From Sphingopyxis sp. L1A2A (GTDB taxonomy: Bacteria > Pseudomonadota > Alphaproteobacteria > Sphingomonadales > Sphingomonadaceae), in the NCBI RefSeq assembly GCF_005502465.1, contig NZ_SCOT01000018.1:1-59074 (forward strand): a DNA stretch of 59,074 nt. Reading direction: 5' to 3'. This document shows positions 50,517 to 58,946 of the stretch, piece after piece. The position numbers and the translations under genes are program-made. Position 1 is the first letter of the stretch. Each line of letters begins with the position of its first letter. A model generated the notes under the pieces. The model ran no database searches. It was not told where the DNA came from and saw nothing but the letters and a program-made list of their open reading frames with translations.

Positions 50517-50999
50517 TCAGCGATACATGTCGGTGCGCAAATGGATGCCGTGCTCGATCCAGACTTTCAGCGCGCACAGCATCTGCGACCAGCCCTGGCA
50601 ATTGCCATAGCTCGCGCCGAGCGCGCCCTGATTCTCGCGCCAGCCCTCTTCGGCGATCTCGACCAGCGTCCGGCCGTCGTCGAGGCCCTTGAAACTCATC
50701 GTCACGCGCGTGCGATAGTCCGCATCCTTGGGCTCACTGCCTTCGACATTGTGCGCCTCGCCTTCGCTCGCCTGCCATTCGAGCACGATCTTCTCGTCCG
50801 CCATAACCTCGATGACATAGACCGGAAACGCACCCGGAAAATCGTGGAAGTCCCATGTCACCGTCGCGCCGTTCTCGAGCCGCCCCTTTGCGCCGCCCGT
50901 GGTGAAATAGTTCGACAGTTTCGCGGGGTCTGCGACCGCCTCGAACACCTCATGCACCGGCTTCGCGATCCGTGCCGCGACTCGAAATTTCAATTCCAT
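50517..50999 (-). CDS. SRPBCC / AHSA1-like domain protein
   Basis: A 160-residue START/Bet v1-like protein. A-A-R-I-A-K-P-V-H-E-V-F-E-A-V-A-D-P-A-K-L and W-D-F-H-D-F-P-G-A-F plus E-G-W-R-E-N near the end are characteristic of AHSA1-type SRPBCC proteins. They bind hydrophobic ligands; precise function is unknown. It is divergent from an ArsR-type regulator gene, a very common pairing. The ATG at 50999 follows GGAG with 7-base spacing. Confidence 0.82.
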   Translation of the reverse strand: MELKFRVAARIAKPVHEVFEAVADPAKLSNYFTTGGAKGRLENGATVTWDFHDFPGAFPVYVIEVMADEKIVLEWQASEGEAHNVEGSEPKDADYRTRVTMSFKGLDDGRTLVEIAEEGWRENQGALGASYGNCQGWSQMLCALKVWIEHGIHLRTDMYR

Positions 51000-51028
51000 C
51001 GACACTCTCCGCTTGCTTCTCGGCCATT

Positions 51029-51048
51029 ATGTTATATATTTATAACAT
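51029..51048. promoter_or_regulatory. Operator palindrome between the ArsR and SRPBCC genes
   Basis: Perfect inverted repeat ATGTTATA-TATT-TATAACAT (20 bp), in AT-rich DNA, ending on the first two bases of the arsR-type start codon and 30 bases from the SRPBCC start. ArsR dimers bind such sites, so both divergent genes are probably repressed from it. Confidence 0.75.
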
Positions 51049-51391
51049 GTCAATCCACGACGAATATGACAAGATTTTCAAGGCGCTGGCGTCACACATC
51101 CGCCGCCAAATCCTCGACAATCTTCGCGATCAGCCGCTGACCACGGGCACGCTGTGCGGCAACTTTGTGCATCTCGATCGCTGCACCATCATGCAACATC
51201 TCAAAGTGCTGGAGGACGCCGGGCTGATCATCGCCGAACGCCGCGGCCGCACCCGCTGGAACCACCTCAACGCGATGCCGATCCAGGACATCCACGACCG
51301 CTGGATCGGCCCGCACGCTGCCGCCGCGAGCGCCAAGCTCGCTCGATTAAAACAGTCGGTCGAAACGCGTCAGCCCGTACCGAACAGCTGA
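51047..51391 (+). CDS. ArsR-family winged-helix repressor
   Basis: A 114-residue regulator: F-K-A-L-A-S-H-I-R-R-Q-I-L-D-N-L (11-26) and the recognition region L-D-R-C-T-I-M-Q-H-L-K-V-L-E-D-A-G-L-I (43-61). The metal motif C-V-C of ArsR/SmtB is absent, so it belongs to the organic-ligand or protein-sensing group that accompanies SRPBCC proteins. The ATG at 51047 is preferred over 51029, which falls in the palindrome. Its 3' end overlaps that of the convergent NAT gene by 22 bases. Confidence 0.85.
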   Translation: MSIHDEYDKIFKALASHIRRQILDNLRDQPLTTGTLCGNFVHLDRCTIMQHLKVLEDAGLIIAERRGRTRWNHLNAMPIQDIHDRWIGPHAAAASAKLARLKQSVETRQPVPNS

Positions 51392-52206
51392 GCGTGGCGA
51401 TCGGCGGCGCGGCGCCACAGCCGCTGAACTTCGGGCAGCTCCATCGCGAAAATCTCGCGCCCGACCCCCGCCATTTCATCGGCCGATTCCAGCAGGCGCG
51501 TCGTTTTCCCGGCGGGTGTCAGCTGGGTGAGCACCCGGCCGCGCAGCGTCCAATGGGTGTCGCCGCGGCGCTGCTGGACTACCAGATTCTGGACGAACGG
51601 CGACCAGTCTTCGCGCGCGAGCGCCGATCGCATCGCAGCCAAGACGCCCTCGTCCGCTGCCCCGGTGGTGAAATCGAAGCCGAAGGGCGCGCCGTCGCCG
51701 ACAATTTCGTCGAAGGTCCAGCGATCGCCACCAACCTGCGCCAGATGGATCGCATAGGGGCCGTCGACGCCCGTCCCCGGCGCGATCGCGACCGGCGCGG
51801 TGATCGACCCGCCGAAACCGACATCGACCAGATAGGGCCGGTCGAGATCGACCCGCAGGCAGAGGTGATTGCCCGGTCGGTCGGCGGCATCGCCGCCGCG
51901 CCGGACATCGCCGCTCAACCGAGTGACGGCATAACCCAGATCGGCGAGCAGGACGCCGAACAGCGTGTTGACCTCGTAACACCAGCCGCCGCGTTCCCGG
52001 TTCACCACCTTGTCGAAGATGGCATCGACGCTCTCCGGCGGAACGAGCCCGAGTTGGACATCGAGGTTTTCAAACGGAACGCGGTCCAGATGCGCGCGCA
52101 CCAGCACGCCCAGCGCCGCCAGATCGGCCCGGACCGGCGCCACCGCACCGATCCGGGAAAGATAGCGTGTCCGATCGAAACCGGCCGGCGCGGACGCTGG
52201 GCTCAC
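51370..52206 (-). CDS. nat: Arylamine N-acetyltransferase
   Basis: A 278-residue NAT that moves acetyl from acetyl-CoA to arylamines, hydrazines or related amines through a Cys-His-Asp triad: Cys76 in R-G-G-W-C-Y-E-V-N, His114 in G-N-H-L-C-L, and Asp128 in L-V-D-V-G-F-G. The P-F-E-N-L-D-V (44-50) motif is also present. Length matches bacterial NATs. Start is a GTG overlapping the stop of the M2 peptidase gene by four bases (GTGA). Confidence 0.92.
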   Translation of the reverse strand: MSPASAPAGFDRTRYLSRIGAVAPVRADLAALGVLVRAHLDRVPFENLDVQLGLVPPESVDAIFDKVVNRERGGWCYEVNTLFGVLLADLGYAVTRLSGDVRRGGDAADRPGNHLCLRVDLDRPYLVDVGFGGSITAPVAIAPGTGVDGPYAIHLAQVGGDRWTFDEIVGDGAPFGFDFTTGAADEGVLAAMRSALAREDWSPFVQNLVVQQRRGDTHWTLRGRVLTQLTPAGKTTRLLESADEMAGVGREIFAMELPEVQRLWRRAADRHAQLFGTG

Positions 52207-54050
52207 CACCCTTGCGGTTTGCCCTTATTCTGGGCGTCGAGCCATGTTTTCAGCGGCGCGAAATAATCGGCCATCGCCTTGCCCGACATTTCGCGGTTGC
52301 CGGTGAAGGCTTCGAGCGCGTCGGGCCATGGTTTCGACGCCCCCATTTCGAGCATCGCGTTCAGCCTCGCGCCGACCTCCTTGTTGCCATAGAAGGAACA
52401 GCGGTGAAGCGGCCCGGTCCAGCCTGCCTGCTTGCACGCCGCCTCGTAAAACTGGAACTGCAGGATGCGCGCGAGGAAATAGCGGGTGTAGGGGGTGTTG
52501 CCGGGGATGTGATATTTCGCGCCCGCGTCGAACGCGCCGGCGGGCCGCGCGCCCGGCGGGACGATGCCCTGATATTGGGTGCGCAATTGGGTCCATGCCG
52601 TGTTGTAGTCGGCGGGCTTGATCGTGCCGTCGAAGACGCCCCAGCGCCAGCGATCGACGAGCAGACCGAAGGGCAGAAAGGCGACCTTGTCCATCGCCTG
52701 GCGCAGCAGCAGCCCGATGTCCTTGTCGGCGCTCGGCACCTTCGCCTTGTCGAGCAAGCCGATGTCGACCAGATATTGCGGGGTGATCGACAGCGCGACG
52801 AAATCGCCGATCGCTTCGTGGAAACCGTCGTTGGCGCCGTTCAGATAGAGGAACGGCTGCTTGTTATAGGCGCGCTGGTAATAATTGTGGCCCAGCTCGT
52901 GGTGGATGGTGGTGAAGTCGTCGGCATTCACCTTGATGCACATCTTGATGCGGATATCGTCCTTGTTGTCGATATCCCACGCCGAGGCGTGGCACACGAC
53001 TTCGCGGTCGGCGGGCTTGGTGAACATGCTCCGTTTCCAGAAGGTTTCGGGCAGCACCGCCATGCCGAGCGACGAGTAGAAATTCTCGCCCGCCTTGACC
53101 ATGTCGAGCGGCGATTTGCCCTGCGCGGTCAGCAGTTCGCCGACATCATAGCCGAGGTCGCCCGACCCCGCAGGGGCGACGAGCGGGTAGATATTGCCCC
53201 ATTCCTGCGCCCACATATTGCCGAGCAGATCGGCGCGGATCGGGCCGGTCTTGGGCTGCACCGCATCGCCGTATTTCTCGTTCAGCTTCCAGCGCGTATA
53301 GGTGTGGAGCGCCATGTAGAGCGGCTTCACTTCCTGCCACAGGCGCTCGGTCGTCTTGGCGAAATCCTCGGGCGACATGTCATAGCCCGACCGCCACATC
53401 GCGCCGGTGTTGGCAAAACCCAGCTCCTTGGCGCCTTCGTTCGCGATGCCCACCATGCGGGCATAATCATCCTTCATCGGCGCGCCGACATTGTCGTGCC
53501 AGCTGGTCCACATTTCGGCGAGCTCGGCGGGCGTCCGGTCGATATTGCCCATCTGCTCCTCGATGTCGGAGCCCGAAATTTCCTTGCCGCCGAGCGTCCC
53601 GCGGCCCTTGCCATATTGCGACTGCAGGTCGGTCGCGATCTGGTTGAGTTCGGTCGCGGCGCCGGGCTTGGTCGGCGCGGGCAGGACGAGGCCGGTGCGC
53701 AGGATATCGAGCTTGCGCCGGGTGTCGGCGCTGAGCCCCGCAACATCCTTATATTTCGCGGCTTCGAGGGCATATTTGACCGATTTTTCGGTCCCGACGG
53801 CGTTGATCCGCGCCGCCATCGCATCGGTGTCTTCGGTCAGATAGGTGCTGTTGACCCAGTTCACCTGGCTTGCCTCGACCGTATAGTCGAACAGATCCTT
53901 TTCAGCAGCAGCGATAAAGGCGTCGGCGTCGGCGGCGGTGGGCTTCGCCGCCTTTGCGGTCGATGCCGCGGGCTTCTGCTCCGCCGCCACGGCGGGGCCG
54001 GCGACGGCGAGCGACAGGGCAAGCGAAAGGCTTGAAATCATGACTTTCAT
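52203..54050 (-). CDS. Exported M2 peptidyl-dipeptidase (ACE-like)
   Basis: A 615-residue zinc peptidase of family M2, which removes C-terminal dipeptides from peptides. Signal peptide about 1-22 (A-V-A-A). The zinc site is H384-E-L-G-H388 within H-H-E-L-G-H-N-Y-Y, with downstream Glu412 in H-E-A-I-G-D as third ligand. The segment N-G-A-N-D-G-F-H and the C-terminal P-Y-x-R-Y-F-L-A-R-I-L-Q-F-Q match ACE. Periplasmic peptide degradation is its likely role. Upstream of and translationally coupled to nat. Confidence 0.9.
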   Translation of the reverse strand: MKVMISSLSLALSLAVAGPAVAAEQKPAASTAKAAKPTAADADAFIAAAEKDLFDYTVEASQVNWVNSTYLTEDTDAMAARINAVGTEKSVKYALEAAKYKDVAGLSADTRRKLDILRTGLVLPAPTKPGAATELNQIATDLQSQYGKGRGTLGGKEISGSDIEEQMGNIDRTPAELAEMWTSWHDNVGAPMKDDYARMVGIANEGAKELGFANTGAMWRSGYDMSPEDFAKTTERLWQEVKPLYMALHTYTRWKLNEKYGDAVQPKTGPIRADLLGNMWAQEWGNIYPLVAPAGSGDLGYDVGELLTAQGKSPLDMVKAGENFYSSLGMAVLPETFWKRSMFTKPADREVVCHASAWDIDNKDDIRIKMCIKVNADDFTTIHHELGHNYYQRAYNKQPFLYLNGANDGFHEAIGDFVALSITPQYLVDIGLLDKAKVPSADKDIGLLLRQAMDKVAFLPFGLLVDRWRWGVFDGTIKPADYNTAWTQLRTQYQGIVPPGARPAGAFDAGAKYHIPGNTPYTRYFLARILQFQFYEAACKQAGWTGPLHRCSFYGNKEVGARLNAMLEMGASKPWPDALEAFTGNREMSGKAMADYFAPLKTWLDAQNKGKPQGW

Positions 54051-54126
54051 GGGGTGGATCCTCTGGAATGATCGGACGGCGCTCTGCGGCGCGATGATCG
54101 AAACTTGGACCGCGTCGGCGGCGCGG

Positions 54127-54879
54127 TCAAGCGGTCAGGAACGCCGCCATTGCCTCACCCAGCTCGGGCTGGGTCACGCTCGACATATGGGTGCCGGGGA
54201 TCGTCGCGAGCCGGGCATCGGCGAGCGCCGCGACGAGATCGGGCGCCGAGCCATTGTCCTGATCCTGCTCGCCGCACACGACGAGCACCGGCATCGTCAG
54301 CGCGGCGAGCGCCTCGGGCGGGGTGTCGGTGAAGCTGTCGAGCAAATGCCCCGCAGCGATGCGGTCGACCTTCATCGTCTTCATGAACTGGATCGACAGC
54401 CAGGTGTCGTCGCCGCGCTTCGCTGTTTCATACTCGGCGATCGCCCGCTTGAAGAACTGCCCGCGCCGCTGCCAACCGGCCAGCCCGGCGAGGCCCATGC
54501 CGCCGAGGATCAACCGGTGCGGCTTCATGCCCGCGACAACCGCGCGCACGCTGGTCCGCGCGCCGAGCGAAAAGCCGCCGAGATCGAAGTCGGTCAGCGC
54601 AAAATGCGCGACCAGATCCTCAAGGTCGCGCACCAGCACGTCGGGCGGGTAATATTCCTCCTCGTGCGGCGCGTCGCTTGATCCGTGGACGCGCAGGTCG
54701 GGCATGATGACGCGGTAGCCCTCGGCAGCGATCCGCGCCGAGGTGCCGAACTTGATCCAGTTGACCTCGCCGCTCGAGAACAGACCGTGGAGAAGGATCA
54801 GCGGCCGGCCCTCGCCGATTTCGCGCCACGCCAGCCGCACGCCGTCGCGCGCCTCGAAAAATTGGGGTTCGATCGTCAT
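54127..54879 (-). CDS. Alpha/beta hydrolase
   Basis: A 250-residue alpha/beta-fold hydrolase: oxyanion L-L-H-G-L-F (29-34), nucleophile elbow G-G-F-S-L-G-A with Ser104, acid Asp in C-G-E-Q-D near residue 210 and His in P-G-T-H-M-S near the end. Probably an esterase, lactonase or similar; the substrate is not evident. The ATG at 54879 is chosen because the conserved domain starts right after it. Confidence 0.82.
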   Translation of the reverse strand: MTIEPQFFEARDGVRLAWREIGEGRPLILLHGLFSSGEVNWIKFGTSARIAAEGYRVIMPDLRVHGSSDAPHEEEYYPPDVLVRDLEDLVAHFALTDFDLGGFSLGARTSVRAVVAGMKPHRLILGGMGLAGLAGWQRRGQFFKRAIAEYETAKRGDDTWLSIQFMKTMKVDRIAAGHLLDSFTDTPPEALAALTMPVLVVCGEQDQDNGSAPDLVAALADARLATIPGTHMSSVTQPELGEAMAAFLTA

Positions 54880-54921
54880 GCCCCGGCTATGCCCCTGCGG
54901 CGACCGCTTGGGCAAGGATGT

Positions 54922-55569
54922 TCAGCGCGGTCGCAGCCCCTTTTGCTCCATCCGCCACTTCGCCATCTCGATCCGGTCCTGCCCGAAGAAGGGCTCGCCC
55001 TCGAACACCAACGTCGGCACCCCCCAATGGCCGGCCATCTCCAGTGCGATTTGGTTGGCCGCGATTTCATTGTCGAGCGTCTGGGCGTCTTTTTCGGCCT
55101 CGGCGTCGAGCTCGGCGAGATCGAGTCCGGCGCGCTGTGCCGCGCCCGCCAGATGATCGCCGAGATGCCAGTCGCGCGCGCCGCCCCAGATCAGCTGCGC
55201 GGTCTCGTGTGCGAACGCCAGGCTCTTGCCGCGGCGCGACGCCGCCTGACCGAGCCGGGTGAGGCGATAGATATAGGGCTGCTCGGCGGCGATCTCGCGT
55301 GTCATCATGTCCTGCACGATGGGATCGGGGCGCGGCGGGCCGAACGGGATGCCGTGGAACTGCGCGACGCGGATCATGTCGCGCATCGTGTAGCTGAGCC
55401 AATTGGGGTGGTTGCGATCGAAAAAATCGGGCTGGCGGATCGCGAGCGGATAGACGGGGCGGAGGTTGATCGCCAGGTCGTGGCTGGCCGCGAGCGCGCG
55501 ATAACGGGCGATAGCCAGATAGCTGTACGGCGAGCGGAAGGACCAGAAAAGGTCGGCGGTCAATGTCAT
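54922..55569 (-). CDS. DsbA-family / 2-hydroxychromene-2-carboxylate isomerase-like protein
   Basis: A 215-residue thioredoxin-fold protein of the GST-kappa/HCCA isomerase type. F-W-S-F-R-S-P-Y-S-Y-L-A (8-19) has Ser13 where DsbA has its first Cys, and W-G-V-P-T-L-V-F (182-189) has the cis-Pro185. Such proteins are glutathione-dependent isomerases in aromatic catabolism or detoxification. No other aromatic-degradation genes are near. A 19-bp palindrome (55607-55625) lies 38 bases before its start. Confidence 0.8.
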   Translation of the reverse strand: MTLTADLFWSFRSPYSYLAIARYRALAASHDLAINLRPVYPLAIRQPDFFDRNHPNWLSYTMRDMIRVAQFHGIPFGPPRPDPIVQDMMTREIAAEQPYIYRLTRLGQAASRRGKSLAFAHETAQLIWGGARDWHLGDHLAGAAQRAGLDLAELDAEAEKDAQTLDNEIAANQIALEMAGHWGVPTLVFEGEPFFGQDRIEMAKWRMEQKGLRPR

Positions 55570-55606
55570 CGCTCTATCCTGCCCAAAAAGCCGGTCAACG
55601 CAAGCA

Positions 55607-55625
55607 GTGTAAAGAAAATTTACAC
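55607..55625. promoter_or_regulatory. Palindrome GTGTAAA-N5-TTTACAC
   Basis: Perfect 7-bp arms, AT-rich, in the intergenic region 38 bases upstream of the DsbA-like gene. It looks like an operator of a dimeric regulator; the binding protein is not identifiable and may be encoded elsewhere. The nearby marR-type gene has its own different palindrome. Confidence 0.55.
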
Positions 55626-55659
55626 CATATTCGAGATTGTTGGCAACAGGATCAGGCGG

Positions 55660-55690
55660 TTGAACATAGTAGCATCTGCTATTATATTAC
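55660..55690 (+). promoter_or_regulatory. Promoter and MarR operator before marR-emrAB
   Basis: TTGAAC (55660-55665), 17-base spacer, TTATAT (55683-55688): a sigma70-like pair. The palindrome TAGCA-TC-TGCTA (55670-55681) sits in the spacer, where binding would block RNA polymerase. Initiation would fall almost at the ATG, giving a nearly leaderless mRNA. Confidence 0.5.
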
Positions 55691-55695
55691 ATGCC

Positions 55696-56142
55696 ATGAG
55701 TGAAACGATCGGATTCCTGCTCAACGATTCGGCGCGGCTGTTCCGCCGCGCGTTCAACGCGCGCACCCGCGACACCGGCATCACCGCACTGCAATGGCGG
55801 CTGATCACCTATCTGCGCCGTCACGAGGGGATAAGGCAGGGGCCGCTGGCCGAGCTGATCGAGGTCGAGCCGATCACCCTGTCGCGGATGATCGACCGGC
55901 TGGTCGAGGCCGATCTGGTCGAACGCCGCGCCGACCCGACCGACCGCCGCGCCTGGCTGCTGTATCTGACCCCGCGCACCGGCGACCTGCTGAACGCCAT
56001 GCGCGCCGACATCGACGCGATGACCGCCGAAGCGACCGAGGGGCTGAGCGCCGCCGAACGCGACCAGCTGGTCGCGCTGGTCGAGCGCGTCCGCGCCAAT
56101 TTGTCGCGCCGTATCTGCCAGAAAGAAGGGGCCGCCGCCTGA
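55696..56142 (+). CDS. MarR-family repressor
   Basis: A 148-residue regulator: F-N-A-R-T-R-D-T-G-I-T-A-L-Q-W-R-L-I-T-Y-L at the start, winged HTH around 55-90 (L-A-E-L-I-E-V-E-P-I-T-L-S-R-M-I-D-R-L, then R-R-A-D-P-T-D-R-R-A-W as the wing). It is followed with a TGATG overlap by emrA and is the likely local repressor of the pump, as for EmrR. The ATG at 55696 is used; an earlier ATG at 55691 is in another frame. Confidence 0.88.
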   Translation: MSETIGFLLNDSARLFRRAFNARTRDTGITALQWRLITYLRRHEGIRQGPLAELIEVEPITLSRMIDRLVEADLVERRADPTDRRAWLLYLTPRTGDLLNAMRADIDAMTAEATEGLSAAERDQLVALVERVRANLSRRICQKEGAAA

Positions 56143-57239
56143 TGGACCAGCTGTCCCCCGCCCGCCCCGCGTCCGACGATGCAAAAGCAGCGCCCAAGGC
56201 CGATCCGCTGCCGCCCGCCAGCGCGACGGTTGCGGCGGACGCGCAGGACGCGCCGAAGTGGCGCACCCGCTTGCTGATGTTCGGCCTGCCCGCGGTCCTG
56301 ATCGCGGCGGGCGGCTGGTACTGGCTGACCAGCGGCGGGTCGGTGTCGACCGACAACGCCTATGTCCAGATGGACAAGGTGTCGGTCGCCGCCGAAGTGG
56401 GTGGCCGGATCACCGAAGTCGCCGTGCGCGACGGCCAGCAGGTGGCGGCGGGGCAATTGCTGTTCCGCATCGACGGCGAAGCCTATGCGCTGAGCGTGGC
56501 GCAGGCGACCGCGGCGATCGACGCTGCCGAGGTCGAGGTCGGCAATCTGTCGGCCAGCGCCAACACCTCGACCGTCGACATTGCCGCGGCGCGCGAGGAT
56601 GTATCGTTCGCCGAGGTCAATTTCGCGCGGCAGGCGGCGCTGATGGAGAAGGGTTTCACCACCAAAGCCGCCTATGATGCGTCACGCCACGCGGTCGCGC
56701 AGGCGCGCGAGCGGGTGCGGCAGGCCGAGGCGGCGGCGATCGAGGCGCGCACCAAGCTGGCCGCGGGTCCGGCGAGCGGGGTCAACCCGCAGGTCGAAGC
56801 GGCGCGCGTCCAGCGGTCGCAAGCGCAGGTCAATCTCGCCCGCACCACCGTCCGCGCGCCGAGCGCGGGGCGCGTCGCGCAATCGGACCGGTTGCAGATC
56901 GGCCAGATGATGGTCGCGGGTCTGCCCGCGGTCACCTTGGTCGATACCGCGCATCCGTGGGTCGAGGCGAATTTCAAGGAAACCGACCTTGCCGACATGC
57001 GCGTCGGCCAGCGCGCCGAGGTGAGCTTCGATGCCTATCCGGGGCTGAAAGTGCGCGGCCATGTGCTGACCATCGGCGCGGGGACGGGCAGCGAGTTTTC
57101 GGTGCTGCCGGCGCAGAATGCGACGGGCAACTGGGTCAAGGTGACGCAGCGGGTACCGGTGCGGATCGCGTTCGACGAAAAGCCGGCGCGCGAGATGATC
57201 GCCGGGCTGTCGGCGGACGTGCGGGTGTTTACGAAGTAG
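56142..57239 (+). CDS. emrA: EmrA-like HlyD-family adaptor
   Basis: A 365-residue membrane-fusion protein: one transmembrane helix (about 43-62), then S-T-D-N-A-Y-V-Q-M-D (69-78), the usual EmrA sequence after the helix, the biotinyl-lipoyl-like halves, a long coiled-coil hairpin (about 110-200) and R-A-P-S-A-G-R-V-A-Q. It would link the inner-membrane EmrB-type transporter with an outer-membrane channel that is not in this operon. Start overlaps the marR stop by one base. Confidence 0.9.
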   Translation: MDQLSPARPASDDAKAAPKADPLPPASATVAADAQDAPKWRTRLLMFGLPAVLIAAGGWYWLTSGGSVSTDNAYVQMDKVSVAAEVGGRITEVAVRDGQQVAAGQLLFRIDGEAYALSVAQATAAIDAAEVEVGNLSASANTSTVDIAAAREDVSFAEVNFARQAALMEKGFTTKAAYDASRHAVAQARERVRQAEAAAIEARTKLAAGPASGVNPQVEAARVQRSQAQVNLARTTVRAPSAGRVAQSDRLQIGQMMVAGLPAVTLVDTAHPWVEANFKETDLADMRVGQRAEVSFDAYPGLKVRGHVLTIGAGTGSEFSVLPAQNATGNWVKVTQRVPVRIAFDEKPAREMIAGLSADVRVFTK

Positions 57240-57265
57240 CCCGATGCGCGATCTTCCCCTCCCTT

Positions 57266-57337
57266 CGTCATTCCCGCGAAAGCGGGAACCCAGCGAGCAG
57301 CCGTCGCTACTGGGTTCCCGCTTTCGCGGGAATGACG
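57266..57337. repeat. REP-like palindrome, family C, inside the emrA-emrB operon
   Basis: Two 28-base arms (57266-57293 and 57310-57337) are perfect reverse complements with a 16-base loop, outer sequence CGTCATTCCCGCGAA as at 30912. It fills most of the 117-base gap between emrA and emrB, and a hairpin this strong could reduce readthrough or protect the emrA mRNA. Confidence 0.85.
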
Positions 57338-57356
57338 AAGTTTTTTCCGACTGATC

Positions 57357-58946
57357 ATGGCCTCCCGCTCCCTCCCCGGCCGCCCTGCCGCCACTGCGCT
57401 GCCCGCCGATGACAGCGTCCCGCTGCACGCGCGCGTCCGCCATCGCGGCCTGCTGACCGTCGCGGTCATGGGCGCGTCGATCATGCAGATCCTCGACACG
57501 ACGATCGCCAATGTCGCCATCCCGCATATGCAATCGGCCCTGGGCGCGACGAGCGAGACGGTGACCTGGGTGCTGACCAGCTACATCCTGGCGAGCGCGG
57601 TCGCGATGCCGATCACCGGCTGGCTGGCCGACCGCATCGGCCGCCGCGAGCTGTTTCTGGGCGCGATCTTTGGCTTCATCCTGGCGTCGATGGCGTGCGG
57701 CGCGGCGCAGTCGCTCGAACAGATGGTCGCTTTCCGCTTCCTGCAGGGGGTTTGCGCCGCGTTCATCGCGCCGTTGTCGCAATCGGTGATGCTCGACATC
57801 AACCCGCCCGAACGCCACGCGCGCGCGATGTCGATCTGGGGCATGGGGATCATGATCGGGCCGATTTTGGGACCGGTGCTGGGCGGCTGGCTGACCGAAC
57901 AGGCGAGCTGGCGCTGGGTATTTTACGTCAACCTGCCGTTCGGGGTGCTGACGCTGGCGATGATGTGGGCGCTGTTGCCCGCGACGCGCCGGACCGACCG
58001 GCGTTTCGACCTGTTCGGTTTCTCGATGCTCGCGCTGGGGCTTGCGGCGCTCCAGCTGATGCTCGACCGCGGCGCGCATGCCGACTGGTTCGACAGCATC
58101 GAAATCTGGATCGAATGCGGCGTCGCGGTCGCGTGCCTGTGGATGTTCGTGGTGCATATGTTCACCGCGCGCGCGCCGCTGTTCAGCCGCGCGATGCTGG
58201 CCGACCGCAATCTGGTCACCGCGATGGGGTTCATGGTCGTGGTCGGGGTGGTGATGTTTGCGTCGATGGCGCTGCTGCCGCCGATGCTGCAGACTCTGTT
58301 CGGCTGGCCGGTGATCGATACCGGGCTGGTGCTGGCGGTGCGCGGGATCGGCATCCTGATGAGCATGTGGGTCGCGGGGCAATTGCTGGGCAAGATCGAC
58401 GCGCGCTGGATGGTCGGTGCCGGGCTGGCCATCGCCGCTTACTCGCTGTGGCAGATGAGCCACTGGTCGCTGGCGATGGGGATGGAGCCGGTGATCATCA
58501 GCGGGCTGGTGCAGGGGCTGGGCATGGGGCTGATCTTCATCCCGCTCAACACGATGGCGTTCGCGACAATCCAGCCGCAGTTCCGCACCGACGGGTCGAG
58601 CCTGCTCAATCTGTTCCGCAGCCTGGGCGCCTCGATCGGCATCTCGATCGTCACCACGCTGCTCGGGTCGAACATCCAGACCAGCCACGAGGATCTGGCG
58701 GCGCATGTCACCAACAGCTCGGTCACCCTGCTCGACCCGTCAACCGCCGACCGTTTCGGCATCGCGGGCGACACCGCGCTGGCGATGGTCAATGCCGAGA
58801 TCAACCGGCAGGCGGCGATGGTCGCCTATATCGACGATTTCTGGGTGATGATGTGGGTGACACTGGCGGCGGTGCCGCTGGTCCTGTTGCTGCGGCCGCC
58901 GAAGCCGGGTGGGCCGGTCGCGACGGCGGCGGATATGGGGCATTAG
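57357..58946 (+). CDS. emrB: EmrB-like DHA2-family MFS exporter
   Basis: A 529-residue transporter with about 14 membrane segments. D-T-T-I-A-N-V-A-I-P (about 44-53) in TM1, W-V-L-T-S-Y-I-L-A motif D1-like, G-W-L-A-D-R-I-G-R-R between TM2 and TM3, and G-P-I-L-G-P-V-L-G-G-W-L in TM5 (motif C of exporters) identify the DHA2/EmrB family. With emrA it forms a proton-driven drug or organic-compound exporter. Start is the ATG at 57357 after the hairpin. Confidence 0.92.
   Translation: MASRSLPGRPAATALPADDSVPLHARVRHRGLLTVAVMGASIMQILDTTIANVAIPHMQSALGATSETVTWVLTSYILASAVAMPITGWLADRIGRRELFLGAIFGFILASMACGAAQSLEQMVAFRFLQGVCAAFIAPLSQSVMLDINPPERHARAMSIWGMGIMIGPILGPVLGGWLTEQASWRWVFYVNLPFGVLTLAMMWALLPATRRTDRRFDLFGFSMLALGLAALQLMLDRGAHADWFDSIEIWIECGVAVACLWMFVVHMFTARAPLFSRAMLADRNLVTAMGFMVVVGVVMFASMALLPPMLQTLFGWPVIDTGLVLAVRGIGILMSMWVAGQLLGKIDARWMVGAGLAIAAYSLWQMSHWSLAMGMEPVIISGLVQGLGMGLIFIPLNTMAFATIQPQFRTDGSSLLNLFRSLGASIGISIVTTLLGSNIQTSHEDLAAHVTNSSVTLLDPSTADRFGIAGDTALAMVNAEINRQAAMVAYIDDFWVMMWVTLAAVPLVLLLRPPKPGGPVATAADMGH

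Noticed and set aside
51047..51391. Arsenic or metal resistance regulator
   Set aside because: The metal-binding Cys motif is absent and no arsenic or metal gene is adjacent; the SRPBCC partner indicates the other ArsR subgroup.
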